Below, piece after piece: positions 10,562 through 20,367 of a stretch of DNA of 64,000 bases. The notes under the pieces are model-generated. The model had not been told where the DNA came from. It did no database searches and was given only the letters and a program-made list of their open reading frames with translations. The translations under genes and the position numbers were made by a program. Position 1 is the first letter of the stretch, and every line of letters begins with the position of its first letter. Origin of the DNA: Gorsachius magnificus (lineage: Eukaryota; Chordata; Aves; Pelecaniformes; Ardeidae). The DNA lies in contig CM067081.1 in the NCBI GenBank assembly GCA_034008185.1, positions 10,539,821-10,603,820 on the forward strand, written 5' to 3'.

Positions 10562-13500
10562 CTAATGCTCAAAATATGTCACCCTATGTTTTTCCACATG
10601 AAGCATTTGTCTATGTCTAGAAGAGACCATCTACAGTCTTCTTAACTACACTAGAGGCCAATTTTACACAGAAAAAGTCACTCTTCCTAGTTCAATTCAT
10701 TTTCATAGTTCTAGTTTCATTACTGTTGGCTACACTTACCAAAACAGGAACCAAAAAGCTGTCCAAACAAAATGTACTAAACCAGATACATCCCACAGTG
10801 AGGATTTGCAGGGCATTGCTTTCATAGTTCCCATATGGGCACACCACAGCCCATTCTCTTCCTGCTGTGTTCATAGGGGAAAAATGTTAATAAGAAAAGT
10901 GAAGAACATTTTAAAAAGTAGATATGTAAGATGCAGTAGAAGTCAACACAAAAATAAAAATATTTTTAGTCACAAATATAATGAAACAAGTTGATGGGAA
11001 TAAAAGCAGAAATCACATAAACAAAATATGTGTGCCAAGAGGTGATGAAGCACTGGGGATAGGAAATTGCAAGAAAGTGCATAGGGCTGACAGTTCTGGT
11101 CATGGAGCAGAAAGTAACTGTCCAACAGCCTCAAGTGTTCAGGAGACAGAGTTGCTCATAAGATGGCTGTGCCTATGAGAGGATCTGTGAAAGGATCTTG
11201 TGAAAAGATATCATGAGAGATGGAATAGCCGTCATGAAGTGCCCTATTGTGCCCATCAAATACAAGAGCCTCTCCTTGCGAGTACAGTCCCACCGCTATC
11301 CCAGCTCACCCCATGGATCAGAACCGTATGGAGAAAGTGTCTGATGTGAAAAAGTCTACTTCAGGTAAGAGGTAATGCAAGGTGGGTGAAAAATCCCAAA
11401 TGCATAAAAGTCTATGATTTTTGATAATCCCTTCTTATTGGTTTCTAAAATTGTTGCTACTTTTTTACAGATGTAAATGTAATGAAGAATCATCATTTCT
11501 CAGAAATATCTTAACCATAGTAGCCATTTTACACTGAAGATATTTGACATATTCTTGTATTTGCTTTTGCTGTGTTGCTTAATGTGTTCCTGAAAAGCAT
11601 TTAGTATTACTTCACCAAGGACGAAATAAAAATCTGAAGAGAGTAATATATGCATTACTTTTCCATCTCTGGAGATGCAGATTCAGGCTCTAATGGGATT
11701 TCTACAAAAAAGAGGTACAGTATTTGACTACAATGGTATTTCAGGTCATGATTAAATTACTTATTTAGATGTTTTGGGACTTATTCAATATGCTCACTAC
11801 TCTCTGTTCCATATTTTCATAATGCAGAAATCTTGCTGTTTAGGATTTTATCAAACTAGTGTAATATCCAGTGTCAGACCAAAGTAAAATACAATGACTC
11901 CGTTGTAGATTTACATCTCTGAAATAGACACCCAAAGCAATCTTTTTTTCCTTTTTTTTTGTGAGATTTGGAATGACTAAAATCCAAGTCATTAGCATTC
12001 AGGTTGTTTATGACATTACAAAATGATGAAAGTAGTTTGAAATGAGTAGTAGCTTAAAGTGTGAGACATTTTGTGAAATTATGCATCTGTTTCTTCACTG
12101 GAAAATTTGTATGCCAGCCAAGGCATAGCAAGGCAGAGAGACTGCGACTAAATCAGAGAAAATTTTATTATGGTGTCCAGTTCAGGGTCTCAGCAGTCTA
12201 GGTAAGGAATTTTTAACATTCCCAGTATACATAAAACACTTCAAAAATAAAAACACTATATGCTTTCCATACCCTCTTAAAATAACTTGAATTTGTAAAT
12301 TTACAAGATATTTAGAAAAGGCTCTAAATATCTAATCTCATGACCATGTCAATAATCCAATGATTATAAAACTCACATGACAAATATTTACCTGAGAGTC
12401 CATAACAGCTTAGTTAAACACAAAAAGACAGCCATGTAAAATATGAGAAATACCTAGTAAGTGATCCTAAACACAATTTTGGTGAATTAAATACAGACTT
12501 CAGTCAAAGAGAAAGCCTTTTGCAAACCACTTGTAAAATGCTCCAAATTCAAACTGGAATAAACATTTAATTGCTAGGCTGAGACCATTCATAGTAGCAG
12601 TTTGTCATCTTGGGTCTTGGGTTCAGAAATTAGTTCCCAATGAAGGAAAATATGCACATACTTAAATTTAATTTCACAGGTGTGTTTGCATATACCTAAA
12701 ATTAAGCATGTGCTCAGTTAATGAACTTGAATGCATCTTCAAGGGCTAGAGTCCAAAGTCCTGGTTTGCAGATCAGCTTCAGAGTTTCTTAGATATACTA
12801 TTTTATTAAATATTACCACTGGATTTTTTCATCTAGTTTTCATTACTACATCTACTTTTTTAACATACGTTTCGATAGCTTATTTTGAGTCAGTCATGTA
12901 TCATGAAAATGCTGTGTTTGTTTCTAATAATTGTGTGCTCTCTATAAAGATATTAACTATCTGGACACTGGAAAATACATAAACTGCTACATAAAAATAC
13001 TTAAAAATAGAAGCAGTCCTTAAAGTAGGCTCTTATGATAAATTGAGCCATATAGTAAATTTTACAATGTGTTAGTAAAGACTTTTGGTTTTCTATCAAA
13101 AGTCTAAAGGATATTATTTACTGCTGCTAAAAACATTTATACTATAGCTGTTTGGAAAAGAGCCTGGAAGGTTCATACAGATGGAGAGAAACATTGATCA
13201 AGAAAGAGCGAAAGATACTGCTGCAATGTGTTCATTGGCCAGAGGGAAATTAAAAGGCTGAATTCAGTCATGTTCCCAAAGGACAGGTGACAGTATAAAA
13301 AAAACCCAAAACCCAAAACCCAAACCTCATAATTCAGTAACTGAGCAAAGAGGTCAATGATAAACTAAACTCACATCCTCAGATAAGTGCTACAACCTGT
13401 GAGGCAGATCCAACATGTTGCATGCTGTCACTCTGTTATGTAGACCTCAGAAGGATTTGAGATGTGATATTCGACTCAGGAATGACTGGAATTACAAATA

Positions 13501-15623
13501 TCTACCCTCAGTAAAGACAGCTCACTTTGCTGAGTTGGTTGTTTCCTAAGTATGGAACGGGAGGGAGGTTCGCCTCCAAGACTGGGATTTACAACAGTTG
13601 AGATGATGAGCATTGGGACATGGAAAACAGATGAGAAATACCAGGTTGTGGCTGCAGTGGTATCTCCTGTATGAGCTCAGGTACCTGTGGGAAGCTGAGA
13701 ATCAAAGCCTGCTGTTTTATGACTCAGAGTGCAAGTAACTCAATATTGGAGAGGGGTAGAGTTAGGGTGTCCTCATACTTCTCCTTGGGCTATTTCTAAG
13801 TTGTGGATGATTTTTCTACAGAAAAATACATAAACATAAGAAACTTCACATCTCTGCATACCCAATGAGTAGGATACAGCTTCTTGCCTTCCTGGGTATG
13901 CACTCATTCAAATTTATCACGTGGTAAGTTCCCTGTAGCCTGCTGTCCTGGATACTCATGTGAGACATCAGAGCTGTGGGCTCATCTCGTGTTAATCTGA
14001 GGTAGATGACTGCTTTAAGTGCAAGGGAAAAGATCTACCACCACTGTTTTTATTATATGAATTGTAGTTCAAGTGAGTTATATCTAAGAATTTAATTGGA
14101 CTCTTCCAGAAACTCAGGCCAATGGATAGTCATTTTCATAGCCAGACTTAGGCAAGTTTTTAGGTTTTTGTTTGGTTTTAGTTTAGGCAGTAAGTTCCGT
14201 TAAGAGTGAAATGCTTGGTAGCATATTTTTCAAGAAAGGTAGCTACCTATCCTGGTAGCATCTTTCTGTGTTCAGAGAAGGTTTGGGCTGGACTGTCCAA
14301 TATTTAGCACATTTCAGGTATCTAACCATCTTAGACAGGTTTTCCTAAAGTTATCTCCCATACTTAGGCACCTACCTATCACACTGTGTATCTAAGCGGC
14401 ATGTTGAATGGTGGTCTCAAAACCTCTGTGTCTGAGTCTCCACTTATCCCTACTGTTTTTACATTATCTGCCTTGTATCTTGATATCAGTTTAGGTAGGA
14501 GGAAGCTACAGAAGACTGGTTTTGCCTTTGTGTTCACATTCAGTCACGCTGTCCTAGGAATGTCTTCACAGTTAATCTCTGAGGTCTCGATAGGCTGGGA
14601 ATCACAGTCCCCATAGGGAATCATAGCCATACACTTTTCCCCATGTCAGTCTCAGAGAAAAGGCAGCTAAATCAACTTTACTTCACCCAAGCATGGGACA
14701 GTTCAGCCCCAAGGTAGACAGCAGCCCAACAGCCATCAAAAAGGGCTTCACAGATGTTTTGTGAAAATGGAAGAACTTTTTTCTTCAATGGTATAAGTGG
14801 ATGGATGCTACGCTTCAAGTCTTGGAAGGAGTTCAGTTCTTTGGGTTTGGTGGGTAACGTAACCACCTTTAAGTTGGGTTTTGATTTGTAAATGAAAGGC
14901 AAATTATGAAGTAATCACTAGCAACAATGAGGGTTTAGACTCAATTCTGATGTTTCTATGTCTGTTTCATCAGAACCAGTTAAAAAATTAGGACAGAGCA
15001 TCAACATGTACCTGGGTGTCCCATTGTATCATCACCGTGAACAGGTGGAATACAATAGGAAAAAAATAGAGCTCTGTATCTCTTTTTGAAGAGCTATCAC
15101 GTTTCATTCTTGGGTACTGAAGCATCCTGAAAAGTGCCAGAATAACTCTAAAATTTGGAAGGAAGTTGCCTAGAAATTTTTCTATTTTCCATCCTCTTTG
15201 ATCCCTGGTTGAAGAAGAGATCCAGAGCACACCACTTTCTGCTTTTCTTACAAGAGTCGGCATAAGACGGATCCATTGGTATGTGAATACTGAGTCAAAA
15301 GTGTAGAAAATATAATAATGGATACCATTTTTTTCCATCTTTTGAGAGTATTTCTTAATTTTAATGGCTGGCCAGTCCCACTAATGGCAACCAGCCTCAC
15401 GAATCTGTAGGGAAGGGGTGACACCAACAGCCCTGAGCAAAACAACCTACAGAAAATCTGACACAGGAGAACAGGAAGGTGCTTTTTGCAAGCTCAGCAT
15501 TGACATTCCCTTGTTTCATTGTCATGATGAGAATGGTAACAAGAAGTGGCACAACATAAACATGGTATTTTCAGTGTGAAAGAATTTTGAGTAAGAAGCA
15601 GTGCAAAAATTCCTTTTTTCTCG
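10562..15623. other. Non-coding stretch with one candidate exon
   Basis: Mostly A+T-rich sequence without recognised genes. It holds the candidate exon at 11313-11364 (separate entry), a short (AAAACCC)3 run at about 13300-13327, and an A/T-rich block at 12220-12480. Around 14150-14400 words such as TTAGGCA, CACCTACCTATC and GGTAGCTACCTATC recur; this may be a decayed repeat but I cannot identify it. Open frames of 116 (14988-15338 -) and 76 (14386-14616 +) codons are not recognised. Confidence 0.5.
11313..11364 (+). CDS. Candidate first coding exon (hypothetical, partial)
   Basis: An ATG at 11313 in a strong start context (CACCCCATGG) opens a 17-codon frame reading MDQNRMEKVSDVKKSTS, which runs into CAG|GTAAGA at 11362-11370, an 8-of-9 match to the vertebrate splice donor consensus. 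The exon would end at 11364 in phase 1. The upstream frame stays open for about 30 codons from roughly 11227, so the true start could also lie further up, or the upstream part could be 5' UTR. The local G+C content is raised. I do not recognise the peptide, no partner exon is seen in the window, and such a start-plus-donor pair can occur by chance in 64 kb. Confidence 0.25.
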
Positions 15624-15793
15624 TCTCTTTCTTCTCTCTTCTCCTCTCTTCTCTTCTCTTCTCTTCTCTTCTCTTCTCTTCTCTTCTCTTCTCTTCTCTT
15701 CTCTTCTCTTCCTTCCCTTCCCTTCCCTTCCCTTCCCTTCCCTTCCCTTCCCTTCCCTTCCCTTCCCTTCCCTTCCCTTCCCTTCCCTTCCTC
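15624..15793 (+). repeat. Compound microsatellite (CTCTT)13(CCTTC)16 in a 170-bp pure pyrimidine tract
   Basis: From 15624 to 15793 the + strand holds no purine. An irregular C/T lead is followed by thirteen exact CTCTT units (15646-15710) and then sixteen exact CCTTC units (15711-15790). The second half gives about fifteen GGG runs spaced by AA on the minus strand, which fits the G-quadruplex rule. The whole tract is a candidate for triplex (H-DNA) formation. The Lys/Arg/Glu/Gly-rich (minus) and Ser/Leu/Phe/Pro-rich (plus) open frames here are by-products of the repeat. Confidence 0.98.
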
Positions 15794-18308
15794 ACAAAAT
15801 GCAATCCTGTAATACCCAGGTTTTCTAGCCTTTTCCATTTCTACTTGAATGTGCTTAACCCCATTTTGATGTGGCATTGAATAGCATAACATCAAAAATA
15901 GAAAAGAAAAAAAAAGACAAACATTATACAATAAAAACCTTAATCATGTAGTTATAAGTTTAAAAAAGGCTTGAAAGTCTGGTGCTTTGTCTTTCCCATT
16001 TCACATGGTCCTGCTGCTAAAAAAATTTTCCCTGAGGTTCCTGCTGCATCTCTCCTATAAATGATTCTCTTTGATCAGAATCCAGTGCAAGCAGGGCTTT
16101 TTTTGCAGTCTTACAGAGGCAATGATTCCATATCACAGCACTGAAACTCTTGACAGCTCAGTGGGGGTGAGAAGAAGAAGCAGGATTATCTAAAAAAGAG
16201 AGAAAAAAGAGGAAGCAATTCAAAGTCAGGCCAAAGATGACAGGAGAATCAGGATAGCAGCTGTACAAAATCGTTCTTGATCTCTGCCAGAGATGTGGTA
16301 TGTAGGGGTGAATGACAACTTCTAATTAAAATTGTGACTGATTACCATGTAAGAAATGACACAATTTGTCGAAGACCTGGAGTCGAAGATGAATCACTTT
16401 TATTTGCAGAAAATGCTAATTTAAAGTTATGCATTTTTAGAGGAACATCTGTGGCACATTTTTGATAAAATTCACTCCATAATTAAATCCTTCTTTTTTA
16501 CTAAAAGTTTATAATTGTCTTTTATCCAAGCCTGACTTTGCGTTACAGTAAATAAGGAGGAGGAAATACTGAAAACAAAATTTGGAAGAGACCCTGACTG
16601 TAATTCAGCAGCCCTCATTTGAGATTCCAGGAATGAAACTGTTTTAAAATACAGTAACTATTGTAGTGTAATAGAGTCACAGATCTGCATCAAGCAACTC
16701 AGGATATTATTTTTCAGAGTTTTTGGATTGTTTACTTGTCAGATATGTGTGTGAACTGGATTCATATCACTTTTCAAAGGGACACATGAATATGAGCATT
16801 ATTTAAACACATGTGCTGACTCACTTGAAAGCACATTTTGAATGCGGATTCACACTGAGATTAGCCAGCTTCTGTGTTTTTTTTCTTTTGAAAACTGTCT
16901 CAATCGGTGTCCAAGTTGATATTTTTCAATACAGAAGGCTAAATCACTCTTGCCTTCTACTGTTTGCTTCACATTTCTCAGGCAGGGTAAACCTGGGAAA
17001 ATACCTGGTGCAGGGTTTTCTTAGCATGAAGTCTTTGGGTGGCCAGATGCTGGATTATCACCCATTCCCAGAGTTGATCCCACATGCAAATTTGCAGGAA
17101 CAGCAAGGAAAGTGTGGGACAGTTTGTGTATTGCCATATTCTCCCCTCAGGTATCCCTGGTCACAGCCTAGGGTGGTGAGAGGGGGCCTGGGAAAAACCC
17201 ACAACAGGGACCTCACTAATGGTTACATTGCATGGATAGTCACTAAACACTGGCCCAACCCAGGCCTCTGTAGACTTTTTGGGGTATATATGCAATTCTT
17301 AATCCCCAGCTGATATCAGGATGATATAGAAGATAAATTTAATTCTCCTTACTCTGTTGTCTTCTCTACTTTTGATTAGCTAGGCTTTCCGTGCTGTTCC
17401 TGTGGCTCTAAGAAACAACCCATCATATCAACCCTATGTTTGTTGGGATAAATATAAACAGGTTCCAAGGAGGAGTGTCACCTAAGCATGGAAATAAACA
17501 TGAAGTCCCATTTTAGAGCAAGAGATAGTTGTATACAGAGCAATGCATGGTGTTTTTATATGATCAGTTTGAATCTGAGTCTTGTTTCCTTCTATCAGAT
17601 GAAAACATCCTGCTGATTTCAGTGAGCTGGATCACTATTTATTTCACTATTTCATTCAACAATCCCATGAATTACTGTGACCATTTAACAAGATAAATAT
17701 AGCACAGACAGAGATTGAAATACTGAACTATGGTACATGAGAAAGCTGAAGTGAGGACAACTCAGCAGTATATATATTTACATTTTATAAGGATGGGTAT
17801 TTTGGCTTTGAGAGGAAATAAATTCTTTAACAGAATTTATTTTTTGGGGTTTTTAGACAATTTATTGGTTTCTTTGATTAAAAATAATAAAAATGTATGT
17901 CTCCATGACATTTTTAATATTTCAAGATCTAAAACATAGTGCTTAACATTTTTAATAAGATTAGTAACTTAAAACACAGTCACATAGATATTTTCCAAAC
18001 ACCTTTCCTCACTGGCTTGCTTTAGAATTCAATTGACTTTTTACACTTAAAGGTAAATTTGAATTCTAAGATGTTAATTATCACATTTTCACACTATACA
18101 GAGTTATCATATGACTCTAGGCTATTGCTGGATGATCTTAGTATTAAAACTGTGGGAGTGTGGAGCAAAGATTTTGCATGTTTCCGTATGCCGTTGTTTA
18201 TGCCTATAGTTAACTTTACAGATCAGAAAGTGAAATCATGCATTTCTTTTGCAACTCTTTGTACTCTTTCCTTATGTAAACCACTTTCTGAGAAAAGACA
18301 TAGAACTG
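15794..18308. other. Non-coding stretch with an unexplained 166-codon open frame
   Basis: No gene recognised. The frame at 16813-17313 (+, 166 codons) is the longest in the window that is not explained by an LTR. It has a hydrophobic stretch near residues 15-30 but no domain I know, and its composition looks like ordinary non-coding DNA. The rest is A+T-rich without named repeats. Confidence 0.5.
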
Positions 18309-18564
18309 TGTCCTGATTTTGGCTGGGACAGAGTTAATTCTCCTCCTAGTATCTGGCATAGCGCTGTGTTTTGGATTCAGTACTAGAAGAATGTTGATAA
18401 CACCCTGATGGTTCAGTTTTTGCTGAGCGGGGCTTACACCAGTCAAGGGCTTCTCAGCTTCCCCTGCTCTGCCAGGGGCACAAGAAGCTGGGAGGGGACA
18501 CAGCCAGGACAGCTGACCCCAACTGGCCAAAGGGCTATTCCAGACCATATGGCGTCATGCCCAG

Positions 18565-18573
18565 TATATAAAG
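18565..18573 (+). promoter_or_regulatory. TATA box of LTR copy A
   Basis: TATATAAAG lies about 257 bases into the LTR and is followed by AGCTGGGGGAAG. This is the usual position of the U3 core promoter, with R beginning some 25-30 bases downstream. Whether it is still active is unknown. Confidence 0.6.
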
Positions 18574-18752
18574 CTGGGGGAAGAAGAAGGAAGGGGGAAT
18601 GTTTGGAGTGATGGCGTTTGTCTTCCCAAGTCATCATTACGTGTGATGGCGCCCTGCTTTCCTGGGGATGGCTGAGCACCTGCCTGCCGATGGGAAGTGG
18701 TGAATGAATTCCTTGCTTTGCTTTGCTTGTGTGCACTGCTTTTGAATTCCCT

Positions 18753-18758
18753 ATTAAA
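18753..18758 (+). promoter_or_regulatory. Poly(A) signal of LTR copy A
   Basis: ATTAAA in the context CCCTATTAAATTGTCTTTATCTC. The same place in copy B reads ACTATTAAACTTTTC (25850 region), so the signal is shared by the family. It would mark the R region of the LTR. Confidence 0.55.
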
Positions 18759-18885
18759 TTGTCTTTATCTCAACCCACAAGTTTTCCTCACTTTTACTCT
18801 TCTGATTCTTTCCCCCATCCCACCCTGCGTGGGCAGCTGGGTGGGGCCGAGTTGCCAGACGGGGTTAACCCACGACAGTCCTTTT

Positions 18886-18903
18886 CGGTGCCCAATGTGG
18901 GAC
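18886..18903 (+). other. Decayed retroviral primer binding site (tRNA-Lys type)
   Basis: Eight bases after the LTR end, 18 bases match 14 of 18 positions of the primer binding site complementary to tRNA-Lys1,2 used by beta-retrovirus-like ERVs. All four differences are transitions, and two of them turn CpG into TpG, as expected from methylation decay. A short stretch of proviral leader may continue (CAAAGGGTTTGAGATAATGACAGG), after which no gag, pol or env remnant is visible. Confidence 0.75.
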
Positions 18904-19609
18904 TCAAAGGGTTTGAGATAATGACAGGTTTTATTGGAATGTGTTAGATTGAATTTGTAGCTTTTATTGCTGTTTAATAGGCAGGCTCCTGTGCTTGCCG
19001 TAGGGCTTACTTGCCTGACTGTACATTAGAGTCAAATTTTAAGTCTACATTCCTGTTTTTATTCCAAAATTTCACATCATTATGAGTTACCAATTAAGTT
19101 ACATACGCAAACACCATCTCTCCCTGTGAGAATAAGGAAATACAAAGATGAAGGTAAAATTAACTGGCAAATATGAATGCACTTCAGCCTAGTTCTTCTC
19201 TTGCCATCTAGCCTAGCAAGCATGCCTTGGAGCAGTTAAAGTATGGTCTTTTCTTTATTGGTACATTACAGAGCTATGGCAATAAGAGGTCTTGACCACC
19301 AGTCTTAATTAACCAAGATCTCTACTGTATTACCCATGATGCTGAAGCAAATTATAGGACAAAAAAAAATTTAGAAAACTTCCCCAAATAAAATAAAAAT
19401 CTGATCAGAAAAGCATTTTGCATTTTCTTATGTGGCTTCCTGTGACAGATGCACTCAACCCCTTAAACCAAATAGAGATAGTTTGGCACAGGGTCCAAAG
19501 GAGGTAAAGGCCTGAGCAGTACCTGGGCCATGAACTAGTTCCAATCTTTTCCCTGAAAACCCACAAAGGAGAAGAGTGGCACCATGAGCATTGGTGCATA
19601 TGAGCTTGG
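18904..19609. other. Short ERV leader remnant, then unassigned DNA
   Basis: The first tens of bases after the primer site probably belong to the proviral leader; where it ends cannot be seen. The rest is A+T-rich and I recognise nothing in it. No retroviral protein motif is readable. Confidence 0.4.
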
Positions 19610-20367
19610 AACACTGGTCATGCGATTAACCCATGAATAATAGGTTACTTTTCCAAGACTCATTTATCAAGGAACAAAGAAAGTTGTGGGTACAAGGAGT
19701 GTCATGCTTACCTTTCCCATCACATGCAATTTGACTACAAGCCAACCACTTTATTCCGTAAATATGACAGCCTAAGTGAGGTTTCTTTGAGCTCTCCCTG
19801 CTAGGCATCATGGCTGCATGGCGGTGACCACCCCTTGAGCTGGGACGTCACTCATGGTCACTCCTTGAGGCAGAAAGACCATGAACCAACAGCAGATCTT
19901 TGGTAAGTGACTGATAGCATGCTGAATTAATACTAATGAAACATTATTAATCCATGTAGCTATCAAATATTAATTACTATAAACTTTGTATAGATAATAA
20001 ACCATTGTCCATGTCTGAGACTGAGATTGGACCTAGCCACAACTAAGATCCATCAGGGGTCTGGAAAACAAGGGGGTCCACTCTGAATCTCATGACTCAA
20101 TGGGATGGTCCTCCTTACCCTTTTCATCTCTGGTCTCTGTGTGAATAATTCTAACTTGATTCTAACTCAATTTTCCTTTGTATGTTTCTTCCATGCAGTA
20201 ATTAATAGAGTGAACCTTGCCATCAAACTTACTGAATCTTGGTAAACCACTGTTAAATTTTGTTAAATTTCATCGAATGTATTGAACCCTGACAAATTAT
20301 TATTCTACCTCAATAAAACATAGTGCGTTTCTCTTTTGAGCAAGGTGCATTCCACTCATTTGTGACA
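19610..20367 (+). mobile_element. Old LTR copy E, related to the LTR at 43728-44848
   Basis: Shares several collinear blocks with the LTR at 43728-44848: TAAGTGAGG...TTTGAGCTCTCC near 19772-19800 (44062-44090 in the other copy), GAGACTGAGATTGGACCTAG (20018-20037), CAAGGGGGTC (20070 area), ACTCAATGGGATGGTCCTCC, TTCTTCCATGCAGTAAT and GTGAACCTTGCCATC. It ends in TTTGTGACA at 20367, as the other copy ends in CCGTGACA. The 5' edge is uncertain, because similarity fades upstream of about 19610. It is more diverged than copy D, so the insertion is older or belongs to another subfamily. Confidence 0.7.

Larger units (their letters stand above)
18309..18877 (+). mobile_element. ERV long terminal repeat (copy A), 5' LTR of a decayed provirus
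   Basis: A complete 569-bp LTR with TG...CA ends (TGTCCTGA at the start, CCCACGACA at the end). It has a TATA box (TATATAAAG, 18565-18573) and an ATTAAA poly(A) signal (18753-18758). A primer binding site follows 8 bases after its end, so this was a 5' LTR and not a solo LTR. It shares its U3 with copies at 25419-25975 and 47711-48283. The family is, from memory, a widespread avian ERV LTR; the lysine-tRNA primer site points to a class II (beta-retrovirus-like, ERVK) element. Open frames at 18408-18947 are by-products. Confidence 0.88.

Noticed and set aside
13297..13327. Possible interstitial telomere repeat
   Set aside because: The unit is AAAACCC, not the vertebrate CCCTAA/TTAGGG.
15494..15931. 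145-codon minus-strand frame rich in Lys, Glu, Arg and Gly
   Set aside because: It is the translation of the (CTCTT)(CCTTC) microsatellite; both strands are open in several frames for that reason.
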